Shown here in pieces: positions 40,367-48,829 of a stretch of DNA of 64,000 nucleotides (the first letter of the stretch is position 1; every line of letters starts with the position of its first letter). A model generated the notes under the pieces. The model had not been told where the DNA came from. It made no database searches and saw nothing but the letters and a program-made list of their open reading frames with translations. Source of the DNA: DASWJZ01 sp963739005 (GTDB taxonomy: Bacteria; Pseudomonadota; Alphaproteobacteria; Rhizobiales; Afifellaceae); contig CAVTYQ010000007.1 of the NCBI GenBank assembly GCA_963739005.1, positions 620,001-684,000 of the forward strand, in the 5' to 3' direction. The position numbers and the translations under genes were made by a program.

Positions 40367-41377
40367 CTAGCCCCAGCAGAGCTTCAGGCCTTCGTCGACC
40401 GAGATCGAGGGCACGCCGTCGACGGGCTTCGCCGTGATGAGCTGGGCGCCCGTATCGAGGAAGCCCATCTTCGGGTCGATATCCGGAATCTTGCCGGAAG
40501 AAATCGCCTCGAGAGCCATTGCGGCCATCTTCAGCGGGTATTGCTGCGAGGTGGCGCCGATGACTCCGGCTTCGACGTTCTTCACGCCTGGGCAACCGCC
40601 GTCGATCGAGACGATGAGCACGCTGCCGTCATCCTTGCCCGCGCCCTTCAACGCTTCCCACGCGCCGGCGGCGGTCGGCTCGTTGATGGTGTAGACGACG
40701 TTCACGTCCGGGCATTTCTGCAGGGCGTTCTCCATGGCGGTGCGGCCCTTCGCCTGGTCGCCCTCGCCGACTTCATGATCGCAGATGCGCGAGTCGGTCT
40801 CGTCGCCGTAGTGGTTCGGGTCCTTCACGTCGATCCCGAAGCCCTGCATGAAGCCCTGATCACGCAGATAGTCGACCGTCGGCTGGTTCACCGCCAGATC
40901 GAGAAACACGATGTTGGCGTCCTTTGCCTTGTCGCCGAGCGTGCCCTTGGCCCACTCGCCGATCAACATGCCGGCCTTGCGGTTGTCGGTGGCGAAGGTC
41001 GCGGTGGCCGCATCCATCGGATCAAGCGGCGTGTCGAGCACGATGACCATCAGGCCGGCGTCGCGCGCCTTCTTGATCGTCGGCACGATGGCCTTGGAGT
41101 CGGAGGGGACGATGGCAAAGCCCTTGGCCCCGGCCGAGATCATGTTCTCGATCGCGGCGACCTGGCCGTCATTGTCGCCGTCGTATTTGCCGGCGGCGGT
41201 GATGAGTTGCAGGCCAAGCTCCTTCGCCTTCGCCTCGGCGCCTTCGCGCATCTTGACGAAGAACGGGTTGGTTTCGGTCTTGGTGATGAGGCCGACGATG
41301 TCGGCGGCTGAGGCCGTGCCGACAAGGCCGAAGGCGAGCGCGCTCGCAATGCTGAGTAAGCGAAGTTTCCTGTTCAC
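40367..41377 (-). CDS. Sugar ABC transporter substrate-binding protein (FrcB-like)
   Basis: A 336-residue periplasmic protein of the RbsB/FrcB family. The signal peptide ends near VGTASA. The mature start DIVGLITKTETNPFFVKMRE and the segments ITAAGKYDGDNDGQVAAIEN, GFAIVPSDSKAIVPTIKKA and VYTINEPTAAGAWEALKGAG follow FrcB closely. The chain ends KLCWG, also as in FrcB. It delivers the sugar to the permease. FrcB binds fructose, and sometimes ribose or mannose; here the neighbours (xylitol dehydrogenase type, xylB) suggest a pentitol or pentose. It is the first gene of the minus-strand operon. Confidence 0.93.
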   Translation of the reverse strand: MNRKLRLLSIASALAFGLVGTASAADIVGLITKTETNPFFVKMREGAEAKAKELGLQLITAAGKYDGDNDGQVAAIENMISAGAKGFAIVPSDSKAIVPTIKKARDAGLMVIVLDTPLDPMDAATATFATDNRKAGMLIGEWAKGTLGDKAKDANIVFLDLAVNQPTVDYLRDQGFMQGFGIDVKDPNHYGDETDSRICDHEVGEGDQAKGRTAMENALQKCPDVNVVYTINEPTAAGAWEALKGAGKDDGSVLIVSIDGGCPGVKNVEAGVIGATSQQYPLKMAAMALEAISSGKIPDIDPKMGFLDTGAQLITAKPVDGVPSISVDEGLKLCWG

Positions 41378-41514
41378 GTAGTCCTCCCTTGGATCACTCT
41401 TTTAGGCCGACGGGATGCACGCTCTTTTCGTCGCTGGCAGACACGCGAACCCCCGCGCGGCCGGCAACCCCTCGTCCGCTCAAACTCATACCAAGGCGAT
41501 GCAGAGTCAATAGA

Positions 41515-41539
41515 TCAACTGAAATGATTTAGTCGTTGA
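41515..41539. promoter_or_regulatory. Candidate ROK operator in the divergent promoter region
   Basis: TCAAC (41515-41519) and GTTGA (41535-41539) form an interrupted palindrome around an AT-rich core (GAAATGATTTAG) in the 228-base gap between the binding-protein gene and the likely start of the ROK gene. AT-rich cores are typical of ROK repressor sites. The symmetry is short, so this is only a candidate. Confidence 0.3.
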
Positions 41540-41605
41540 CACCCGGGCTCGCAGAGCGACATCGTGGCGGACCGCACGCCAAGAACAGAAGTTTTGGGAG
41601 GAGAC

Positions 41606-42871
41606 TTGGACGCCTTGAAACCGCGAAGCGCAGCGGCCGACGCGGCGCGCCAGCGGTCGGTCGATCCAAGCCGCGGCACCAACCAGAGCGGCGTCCGGCT
41701 CTACAACGAGCGTCTCGTGCTGTCGCTGATCCGCCGCCACGGCAGCGCCGCGAAAGCGGAGATCGCGCGTCTCACCGGACTTTCGGCGCAAACCATCTCC
41801 GTCATCATGCGGCAGCTCAAGTCCGACGGCCTTGTCGTGAAGGAGGCCCCGCAGCGCGGCAAGATCGGGCAACCGTCGGTCCCCTTCTCACTCGATCCGA
41901 ATGGCGCGTTCTTCCTCGGTTTCAAGATCGGCAGGCGCTCGAGCGACGTCGTGCTCCTCGACTTTCTTGGCCGACCGCTGAAGAGCCTGCACGAGCCCTG
42001 CCGCTATCCGACACCGGCGGGAACTCTCGAATTCGCGAAGCGCTCGCTCGGCGAAATCGTCGACGCGCTACCGCGCCGAAGTCGCGCGAACATCTCCGGG
42101 ATCGGAATCGCCGCGCCGTTCGAGTTGTGGAACTGGGAGGAGCAGATCGGCGCGCCGCGCGCCGTGCTGGACAGCTGGCGGAACTTCGACATCCGGCAGG
42201 AGATCGCCCGCCTCTGCGATTGGCCGGTCTATTTCTGCAATGACGCGACGGCCGCCTGTGGCGCGGAGCTGGTGCTCGGCAATCCTGCCCACGCGCTCGA
42301 TTTCCTGTATTTCTTCATCGGCTCCTTCGTCGGCGGCGGCGTCGTGTTGAACGGCAGCCTCTTTCCCGGGCGAAGCGGCAATGCCGGCGCGCTCGGGTCG
42401 CTGCCGGTTCCGGCAAAGGGGGCGGATGGAACGACGGCGCAGCAGCTCATCCGCAGCGCTTCGATCTATGTTCTCGAAAAGCAGATGATCGCGGCCGACC
42501 ACGACCCGGCGGTGCTCTCGCGCTCGCCCGACGATTGGGGCGACGTCGGCGCCGAGCTCGACCGTTGGATCGGCGAGACGGCGGTCAGCCTCGCGGCGGC
42601 GACGGTGGCGGCGATCTCCGTCATCGATTTTGAGGCCGTCATCATCGACGGCGCGTTCCCGCCCGAAGTGCGCCGCCGCATCGTCGCCGCGACCGCGCAG
42701 GCGATCGAAAGCTTCGACCGCCAAGGTCTGTCGCCGGTCGCGGTCAGGGAGGGCACGGTCGGCTCCGGCGCGCGCGCGATCGGCGGCGCCTGCCTGCCCC
42801 TCCTCGCGAACTTCTCGCGCGACCGCGAGGTTCTCTTCAAGGAGGCGGCAGCGGACGAAACAGCGGCCTGA
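41606..42871 (+). CDS. ROK-family transcriptional regulator
   Basis: A regulator of about 421 residues with an N-terminal winged helix (NERLVLSLIRRHGSAAKAEI, then ARLTGLSAQTISVIMRQLK) and a ROK sugar-kinase-like domain (FLGFKIGRRSS; FIGSFVGGGVVLNG; GRSGNAGALG). I chose TTG 41606 because GGGAGGAG stands five bases before it; a GTG at 41564 in the same frame would add 14 residues. It is divergent from the binding-protein operon and convergent with xylB, so it is the natural repressor of this locus, with a sugar or its phosphate as inducer. The usual CxCGxxGC zinc motif is absent. The 3' end overlaps xylB by 35 bases. Confidence 0.88.
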   Translation: MDALKPRSAAADAARQRSVDPSRGTNQSGVRLYNERLVLSLIRRHGSAAKAEIARLTGLSAQTISVIMRQLKSDGLVVKEAPQRGKIGQPSVPFSLDPNGAFFLGFKIGRRSSDVVLLDFLGRPLKSLHEPCRYPTPAGTLEFAKRSLGEIVDALPRRSRANISGIGIAAPFELWNWEEQIGAPRAVLDSWRNFDIRQEIARLCDWPVYFCNDATAACGAELVLGNPAHALDFLYFFIGSFVGGGVVLNGSLFPGRSGNAGALGSLPVPAKGADGTTAQQLIRSASIYVLEKQMIAADHDPAVLSRSPDDWGDVGAELDRWIGETAVSLAAATVAAISVIDFEAVIIDGAFPPEVRRRIVAATAQAIESFDRQGLSPVAVREGTVGSGARAIGGACLPLLANFSRDREVLFKEAAADETAA

Positions 42872-44315
42872 GCCCGCGATAGAGTCGTGCATAGCTCTCG
42901 AAGCGCTCGCCGTAGGCAGCCGTCAGCACGGGATCAGGCTTAGACACGTCGTGCACCGGCGGCTTCGTGCACACGTCGCGCGGCGTCTCGCCGGTGAGCG
43001 CCATGCGGGCGAGCCGCGCGGCGCCGAAGGCCGGGCCGGCTTCGCTCGCCGCGTAGCGAACGACGGGCATCCCGAGCACATTCGCGACCATCTGCATCCA
43101 GAAACCGCTGCGCGCGCCGCCGCCGACCGCGCTGACCTGTTCGAGCCGGACGCCCGCCCCCTCCAGCGAGCGGCGCGCTTCGAGAAGCGAGAAGGCGACA
43201 CCCTCCAGCGTCGCCTGGACCAGATCGAGCGGCCCGACGTCGAGATCGAGCCCAGCGAAGACGCCACGCGCGAAGGGGTCGTCGTGTGGCGTGCGCTCGC
43301 CAGAGAGATAAGGGAGGAAAAGGATGCGCGAGGGCCCGCGATAGGCGGCCGCAATGCGGTCGAGCAGCGCGGCGATGTCGCCAGCTCCGATCAGCCGCGC
43401 AGCGAGGTCGAGGCAGGTGGCGCCGTTCAGCATCGCCGCCATGCGGAACCAGCGGCTGGGAAGCGCATGCGCGAACGCGTGAATGAGCGCCTCCGGCTTT
43501 GGCCGGTAGCGGTCGTCGGTGACGAAGAACTGCGCGGAAGTGCCGAGCGAGATGAACGCGTCGCCGTCCTCCAATGCTCCGATCCCGATCGCCGCCGCAG
43601 CGGCATCGCCGGCGCCGGCGGCGACGACGACGGGCCCGTCGATCCCCCACGCGCTCAGAACCGCGCTGCGGACCTTTCCGGTCGGCTCCGGCCCCTCCTT
43701 GAGAACCGGCATGACGGATCGATCGAGACCGCAGGCAGCGAGAATCGCGGCGGACCAATCGCGCGCCGCCTCGTCGAGCCAAAGCGTGCCGGCGGCGTCC
43801 GACATGTCGGTCGCCGTCTCCCCGGTGAGCCAAAGTCGCAGAAAATCCTTCGGCAAAATGACCTTGGCGATCCGTGCGAAGTGCTCCGGCTCGTGCGCTT
43901 TCAGCCAAAGGAGCTTGGGCGCGGTGAAGCCGGGCATTGCCTTGACGCCGGCGATCTTCGGAAGGTCAGAGACGGCCAACTCAAGCGCCGCGCACTCTGC
44001 GGTCGCGCGCCCGTCGTTCCATAGAATCGTGGGACGGATCGGCTCCCCGGCGCCGTCAATGAGCACGGCGCCGTGCATCTGGCCCGACAGCCCGAGCGCG
44101 CGGACGTCACGAAGCGCGGCCGGATGCGCAGCGCGGAGCTGGGCCACGGCGGTCTCAAGAGCGGCTCGCCAGTCGCGAGGGGCCTGCTCTGACCAACCGG
44201 CAAGCGGGCTGCTGGTCTTGAGTGGGGCAGAGGATACGGCCAAAACCGCCTGCGCGTCATCGACGAGCACGGCCTTCAAGGCGGACGTGCCGAGGTCGAT
44301 GCCGAGGAAGGTCAT
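42837..44315 (-). CDS. xylB: Xylulokinase
   Basis: A 492-residue FGGY-family kinase. It begins MTFLGIDLGTSALKAVLVDD, then LGLSGQMHGAVLID (family substrate loop), ILWNDGRATAEC, GAGDAAAAAIGIGALEDGDA and FLPYLSGERTPHDDP. The QMHG motif and overall order match XylB (ATP + D-xylulose to xylulose 5-phosphate). It supplies the exit of the polyol route into the pentose phosphate pathway. Its 3' end overlaps the convergent ROK gene by 35 bases. The C-terminus ends in a short Pro-rich tail. Confidence 0.93.
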   Translation of the reverse strand: MTFLGIDLGTSALKAVLVDDAQAVLAVSSAPLKTSSPLAGWSEQAPRDWRAALETAVAQLRAAHPAALRDVRALGLSGQMHGAVLIDGAGEPIRPTILWNDGRATAECAALELAVSDLPKIAGVKAMPGFTAPKLLWLKAHEPEHFARIAKVILPKDFLRLWLTGETATDMSDAAGTLWLDEAARDWSAAILAACGLDRSVMPVLKEGPEPTGKVRSAVLSAWGIDGPVVVAAGAGDAAAAAIGIGALEDGDAFISLGTSAQFFVTDDRYRPKPEALIHAFAHALPSRWFRMAAMLNGATCLDLAARLIGAGDIAALLDRIAAAYRGPSRILFLPYLSGERTPHDDPFARGVFAGLDLDVGPLDLVQATLEGVAFSLLEARRSLEGAGVRLEQVSAVGGGARSGFWMQMVANVLGMPVVRYAASEAGPAFGAARLARMALTGETPRDVCTKPPVHDVSKPDPVLTAAYGERFESYARLYRGLRPLFRPLPPP

Positions 44316-44360
44316 ACGGCTTTGTGAGCCGCCCTTCCGGAAAAGCGCAAGAGAGAACGC

Positions 44361-44753
44361 CTAGGCAGGCTTGTGGCAGACCGCCTCGATGTTGTGACCG
44401 TCAAGGTCGAGCACGAAGGCGCCGTAATAGTCGGGATGATAGTGCGCGCGAACGCCGGGTCCGCCGTTGTCGACGCCCCCGGCCGCAAGCGCGGCCTCGA
44501 AAAAGCGGTCAACCGCCGCACGGGTTTCGGCGGCGAAGGCGACGTGGACGCGCGGCACGGTCCGTTCGCCCGCGCTGATCCAGAAGGACGGCTTACCGTC
44601 GCGCCCGAAGCCCGCGCCCTCGTAGCCGCCGGTCTCTTCCTTGGTGACGCGCATGATCACCGAAATGCCGAGCGGCGAAAGCGCCTGGGCGTAGAAGCGG
44701 AGCGCGCGCGCGTAGTCACTGACCTGAACCCCCAGGTGATCGATGATATTCAT
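44361..44753 (-). CDS. VOC-family (glyoxalase/dioxygenase-like) protein
   Basis: A 130-residue protein with the paired beta-alpha-beta modules of the vicinal oxygen chelate fold. It starts MNIIDHLGVQVSDYARALRF YAQ-like and ends YYGAFVLDLDGHNIEAVCHK; His6 and the Glu in NIEAV are the usual metal ligands. The middle has RVHVAFAAETRAAVDRFF. The specific reaction is unknown. It stands upstream of xylB on the same strand with a 45-base gap and may share its transcript. Confidence 0.85.
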   Translation of the reverse strand: MNIIDHLGVQVSDYARALRFYAQALSPLGISVIMRVTKEETGGYEGAGFGRDGKPSFWISAGERTVPRVHVAFAAETRAAVDRFFEAALAAGGVDNGGPGVRAHYHPDYYGAFVLDLDGHNIEAVCHKPA

Positions 44754-45018
44754 CGCGTTCCCAACCTCCCGTCAGGCGCACCGCCTGTGTAGGCGGTTTA
44801 TCAGGCTGGATGATGACCGCAAATATTCAAATATATCGCGAGGTTCGACAGCAGGCGATTTCGCACCTTGAAGTAATATTGTCATTTTCGCGCAGTAACA
44901 TTCTGAAGTTGCGCCGCAAATCGATCTTTGGTTGCGCATAACAATACATGCGATCGCGACGCGTGCCACGTTCCACTCTGTTTTCCAAAGAAATCGGTCG
45001 GCGAGATCGACGCGGCTG
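44754..45018. other. AT-rich intergenic patch between the VOC gene and sdhB
   Basis: This 265-base gap is markedly richer in A and T (about 44815-44950) than its surroundings. It contains a small hairpin (44780-44785 with 44792-44797). A 65-codon frame on the minus strand spans most of it but shows no domain or ribosome binding site. It probably carries the end of the sdh transcript and a promoter for the VOC-xylB genes. Confidence 0.45.
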
Positions 45019-45798
45019 TCACACTTGCCGCGTCACCATCATCTTCTTGATCTCGGCGATCGCCTTCGCCGGATTGAGACCCTTCGGGCAGGTCTGCGCA
45101 CAATTCATGATGGTGTGGCAGCGATAGAGCCGGAAGGGGTCCTCGAGATCGTCGAGGCGTTCGCCGGTGGCCTCGTCGCGCGAATCGATGAGCCAGCGAT
45201 AGGCCTGCAGCAGCGCCGCCGGCCCGAGATAGCGCTCGCCGTTCCACCAATAGCTCGGACAGGAGGTGGAGCAGCAGGCACAGAGGATGCATTCGTAGAG
45301 CCCGTCGAGCTTGCCGCGGTCGTCATGACTTTGCAGCCACTCCTTCTGCGGCGTCGGCGACACCGTCTTCAGCCATGGCTCGATGAAGGCGTGCTGCGCA
45401 TAGAAATGCGTCAGATCGGGCACGAGGTCCTTTACGACCTGCATGTGCGGCAGCGGATAGATCTTCACCTCGCCGGCGATCTCGCCGTAGCCCTTGGTGC
45501 AGGCGAGCGTGTTCATGCCGTCGATGTTCATGGCGCAGGAGCCGCAGATTCCCTCGCGGCAGGAGCGGCGGAAGGTAAGCGTCGGATCGACCTTGTTCTT
45601 GATCCAGATCAGCGCGTCGAGAACCATAGGCCCGCAGTCGCCGGTGTCGACGAAGTAGGTGTCGATGTGCGGGTTCTTCCCGTCATCCGGCTCCCAGCGG
45701 TAGACGCGGAACTCGCGAAGCGCAGCGCCGCTCCCGGGCTTCGGCCATGTCTTGCCCGGCGTGATGCGCGAGTTCTTCGGAAGAGTGAGCTGAACCAT
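45019..45798 (-). CDS. sdhB: Succinate dehydrogenase iron-sulfur subunit
   Basis: From ATG 45798 the product is 259 residues. The [2Fe-2S] motif is CREGICGSC with a later Cys in NTLAC. The [4Fe-4S] and [3Fe-4S] motifs are CILCACCSTSCP and CHTIMNCAQTCPKGLNP. It passes electrons from SdhA to the quinone site at SdhC/D in complex II. The open frame begins 22 codons earlier without family sequence. It is separated from sdhA by two small genes on the same strand. Confidence 0.98.
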   Translation of the reverse strand: MVQLTLPKNSRITPGKTWPKPGSGAALREFRVYRWEPDDGKNPHIDTYFVDTGDCGPMVLDALIWIKNKVDPTLTFRRSCREGICGSCAMNIDGMNTLACTKGYGEIAGEVKIYPLPHMQVVKDLVPDLTHFYAQHAFIEPWLKTVSPTPQKEWLQSHDDRGKLDGLYECILCACCSTSCPSYWWNGERYLGPAALLQAYRWLIDSRDEATGERLDDLEDPFRLYRCHTIMNCAQTCPKGLNPAKAIAEIKKMMVTRQV

Positions 45799-45821
45799 GG
45801 CCGTCCCTGCGTTCGATCCCG

Positions 45822-46280
45822 CTACCTTCGATCCTTGCGGATCACGAGCTTCAACCCCGACCACACCGCATCGACCGCGGCGACCTTGACGTCGACGAGG
45901 TCGAGCCGCAGCGCCGCCTCGCGGACGCGATCCTCGGTCACGTCGGTCGCGACCTTCGCGGCCCTCTTCGGCCAGGACACCCAGATCATTCCATCGGGGC
46001 GGAGCGCCCTTTGAAGCGCCCCGAGGCTCCCGTCGAGTTCCGCCTTCTTCGTCGTGAAGGCGTGGATCAGGTCGTAGGCGCCGGCCGCGAGCTTCGCATT
46101 CCAGCGCGCCTTGCGAACCACGGCGTCGAAGGCAACGGCATTCGTGAGTTCGGAGAGTTCAGCGGGAAGCGCAATGAAGGCCGCGCTCTGTCCTGCCTTG
46201 TAGCCGAGCTTGTCGGGCAGCGGCTTGTTCGAATAGCCGGCGGGTGCGATCGCAGCCAGGTCGGCCTCCCCCCTAGCCAT
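45822..46280 (-). CDS. DUF3052 domain-containing protein
   Basis: A 152-residue protein of the DUF3052 type. After about 15 residues comes GYSNKPLPDKLGYKAGQSAA, then DLIHAFTTKKAELDGSLGAL, RPDGMIWVSWPKRA and a C-terminal AVWSGLKLVIRKDRR. Its function is unknown; the alpha/beta pattern is Rossmann-like. It lies between sdhA and sdhB and overlaps the previous small gene by eight bases, so it belongs to the sdh transcript. A direct role in complex II is not shown. Confidence 0.82.
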   Translation of the reverse strand: MARGEADLAAIAPAGYSNKPLPDKLGYKAGQSAAFIALPAELSELTNAVAFDAVVRKARWNAKLAAGAYDLIHAFTTKKAELDGSLGALQRALRPDGMIWVSWPKRAAKVATDVTEDRVREAALRLDLVDVKVAAVDAVWSGLKLVIRKDRR

Positions 46281-46584
46281 TGACGCACTCCGCCGGCATC
46301 ATCTGCACCCGGCCCGCGACATGCATCATCTCGGCCTGCGTCATGCCGGCGGGCGCCGCGGTCATCGCGCCGGCGACGCCTCGCGCCATGATCGCCATGA
46401 AGAACGCGAGCTCCCGGGCGTTGAACTCCGCGATCGCCTTGTCGGCCATGCACCCGCAGGTGCGGGCCGGCGCCTTCAGGCGCGTCTGGCAGGACTCGAT
46501 GATGCTGTCGCGATCGGACGCGAGCGCCGCTCCGCTCGACAGGACGAAGACGATCGCAGCCGCCAGCCCCAGACCTCCGCGCAT
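46273..46584 (-). CDS. Small exported Cys-containing protein in the sdh operon
   Basis: A 103-residue protein with a signal peptide (LGLAAAIVFVLSSGAALA, cut before SDRDS). The mature part has four Cys: ESCQTRLKAPARTCGCMADK near the front and AECVNG at the end. The CxC pair and helical body resemble small periplasmic CHCH-like proteins, but I cannot name the family. It follows sdhA by 19 bases and overlaps the DUF3052 gene by eight bases, so it is almost surely cotranscribed. Confidence 0.7.
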   Translation of the reverse strand: MRGGLGLAAAIVFVLSSGAALASDRDSIIESCQTRLKAPARTCGCMADKAIAEFNARELAFFMAIMARGVAGAMTAAPAGMTQAEMMHVAGRVQMMPAECVNG

Positions 46585-46603
46585 GCAAGCTCTCCTTTGC
46601 CGC

Positions 46604-48442
46604 TCAGTACACGCGCGCCTTCGGCTCGATGTAGTTGATGTCGTTGGTCAGCGTGTAGGTGTGGACCGGGCGGTCATCGAGGCGCACGCGCTTCTCCTCG
46701 GTATCGGCAAAGGCTAGCGAGTGCTTCATCCAGTTCTTGTCGTCACGGTCGGGAAAATCCTCGCGCGCATGCGCGCCGCGGCTTTCCGTCCGGTTCGCCG
46801 CCGACTCCATCGTCACGACGGCCTGCGTCACGAGATTCTCGAACTCCAGCGTCTCGATCAGGTCGGTGTTCCAGATCAGGCCGCGATCGCTCGTGCGGAC
46901 ATCGTCGGAAGCACTCCAAACGTCGCCGATCCGCGCGCGCCCTTCATCGAGAACCTCGCCGGTGCGGAAGACGGCGCAATCCTCCTGCATCACCTTCTGC
47001 ATGCGGCTCCGAAGCTCGGCGGTCGGTGTTGCGCCGTTCGCATGGCGCGCGGCGTCGAGGCGCGAGAGCGCCTTTTCGTCGGCGTCCTTCGGCAGCTCAG
47101 GATGGCGTTCTTCTGGCGCAATAGTCGCGGCGCAGCGCGCACCGGCGGCGCGGCCGAAGACGACGAGATCGACGAGCGAGTTCGAACCAAGCCGATTTGC
47201 GCCATGCACCGAGACGCAGGCCGCCTCGCCGACCGCCATCAGTCCGGGCACGACGGCATCGGGATCGCCGTTCGCCTTGATCAGCGCCTCGCCGTGATAG
47301 TTCGTGGGGATACCGCCCATGTTATAATGCACGGTCGGGAGCACCGGGATCGGCTCGCGCGTCACATCGACGCCGGCGAAAATGCGCGCCGATTCCGAGA
47401 TGCCCGGCAGCCGCTCGTGCAGCACCGCCGGGTCGAGATGCTCGAGGTGCAGGTGGATGTGGTCGCGCTCCTTGCCGACGCCCCTCCCCTCGCGAATCTC
47501 GACCGTCATCGCGCGCGAGACAACGTCGCGCGAGGCGAGATCCTTCGCGGACGGCGCGTAGCGCTCCATGAAGCGCTCGCCCTCGGAGTTCGACAGGTAA
47601 CCGCCCTCGCCGCGCGCGCCCTCGGTGATGAGCATGCCGGCGCCGTAGACGCCGGTCGGGTGGAACTGCACGAACTCCATGTCCTGCAGCGGCAGCCCGG
47701 CGCGGAGCACCATGGCGTTGCCGTCGCCGGTCTGCGTATGCGCGCCGGTGCAGGTGAAATAGATGCGGCCGTAGCCGCCGGTCGCGATCACCGTCTTGTG
47801 GGCGCGGAAGCGGTGGATCGTGCCGTCATCGAGCGAGATCGCGACGACGCCGCGGCAGGCGCCGCCATCCATCAGAAGATCGATGGCGAAATATTCGACG
47901 AAGAACTCCGCCGCGTGCCGCAGCGACTGCCCGTACATGGTGTGGAGCATCGCGTGGCCGGTGCGGTCGGCGGCCGCGCAGGTGCGCTGGGCGATGCCCT
48001 TGCCGAACTCCGTCGTCATGCCGCCGAAGGGCCGTTGATAGATGGTCCCGGCTTCCGTGCGGGAAAAAGGCACGCCCCAATGCTCGAGCTCGTAGACGGC
48101 CTCCGGCGCGTTCTTGCAGAGATATTCGATGGCGTCCTGATCGCCGAGCCAGTCCGACCCCTTGACGGTGTCGTACATGTGCCAGCGCCAATCGTCCGCG
48201 CCCATGTTGCCAAGCGCTGCCGCGATGCCGCCCTGCGCGGCGACGGTGTGCGAGCGCGTCGGAAAGACTTTGGTGATGCAGGCGGTCTTCAGCCCCGCCT
48301 CGCTTGCGCCGACGACGGCGCGAAGACCGGAGCCACCGGCGCCGACCACGACAACGTCGAACTGATGTTCCGTCACCGGATAGGCGCGGCCATTGACGGC
48401 GGGCGCGCTGCCGTTGCCTTTGCTCTTCCCGTTTTGGGCCAT
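46604..48442 (-). CDS. sdhA: Succinate dehydrogenase flavoprotein subunit
   Basis: From ATG 48442 the product is 612 residues. FAD binding is at VVVVGAGGSGLRAVVGA, with the covalent flavin His in TRSHTVAAQGGI. The substrate-binding segment is HPTGVYGAGMLITEGARGEG, and HYNMGGIPTNYHGE follows. The C-terminal DRPVHTYTLTNDINYIEPKA is standard. It oxidises succinate to fumarate. As the sequence stands the sdhD frame reads straight into sdhA because of the sdhD frameshift, which would fuse the two; the real start is the ATG overlapping the sdhD stop. Confidence 0.97.
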   Translation of the reverse strand: MAQNGKSKGNGSAPAVNGRAYPVTEHQFDVVVVGAGGSGLRAVVGASEAGLKTACITKVFPTRSHTVAAQGGIAAALGNMGADDWRWHMYDTVKGSDWLGDQDAIEYLCKNAPEAVYELEHWGVPFSRTEAGTIYQRPFGGMTTEFGKGIAQRTCAAADRTGHAMLHTMYGQSLRHAAEFFVEYFAIDLLMDGGACRGVVAISLDDGTIHRFRAHKTVIATGGYGRIYFTCTGAHTQTGDGNAMVLRAGLPLQDMEFVQFHPTGVYGAGMLITEGARGEGGYLSNSEGERFMERYAPSAKDLASRDVVSRAMTVEIREGRGVGKERDHIHLHLEHLDPAVLHERLPGISESARIFAGVDVTREPIPVLPTVHYNMGGIPTNYHGEALIKANGDPDAVVPGLMAVGEAACVSVHGANRLGSNSLVDLVVFGRAAGARCAATIAPEERHPELPKDADEKALSRLDAARHANGATPTAELRSRMQKVMQEDCAVFRTGEVLDEGRARIGDVWSASDDVRTSDRGLIWNTDLIETLEFENLVTQAVVTMESAANRTESRGAHAREDFPDRDDKNWMKHSLAFADTEEKRVRLDDRPVHTYTLTNDINYIEPKARVY

Positions 48443-48829
48443 CAGATGCCCCCGAACGCGATCTTCAGGATCGCGAAGGCGGCGACGAGGCCGACGCCCC
48501 ACGCAGAAGATCCAGTTCAGCGCGAGGAGCGCGATCTTCAGCATCTCGCCCTGAATGTAGTCCTCAACGATGACCTGCATGCCGATCCGCATATGGATGA
48601 TTGTGGTGAGGATGCCGGCGAGCATGATGAGGGCAACGAGTGGCGAGGAAAGCGTGGCGACCACACGCTCATAAGGCTCGCCGTTCAGCGTCACCACGAT
48701 GACGATGAAGAGCGTGAGGAGCACGACGAGCGCAACCGACGTCAGCCGCTGGAGGACGAAATCGCCGGTCCCCTTCTTGGCGGAGCCGAGCCCGCGGACC
48801 TCGGCGAGCGGGGTGCGGATCGATTTCAT
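48442..48829 (-). pseudogene. sdhD: Succinate dehydrogenase membrane anchor gene with a +1 frameshift
   Basis: The frame starts at ATG 48829 (MKSIRTPLAEVRGLGSAKKG) and follows SdhD through FVLQRLTSVALVVLLTLFIV and HMRIGMQVIVEDYIQGEMLK to NWIFCVG. At a run of four C (48497-48500, four G in the message) the frame shifts. Taking out one base gives VGVGLVAAFAILKIAFGGI and a stop at 48442-48444, for a normal 128-residue anchor with three helices. The His in IIHMRIG is the usual heme ligand region. SdhD anchors complex II and helps form the quinone site. Read as written, it would fuse to SdhA. Confidence 0.9.

Noticed and set aside
44772..44969. A 65-codon minus-strand frame in the AT-rich gap before sdhB
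   Set aside because: No recognisable domain, no ribosome binding site and a random-looking composition.
46604..48829. A genuine SdhD-SdhA fusion protein
   Set aside because: The linking segment is Arg-rich wrong-frame sequence. Removing one C restores the SdhD C-terminus and the usual overlapping stop/start.
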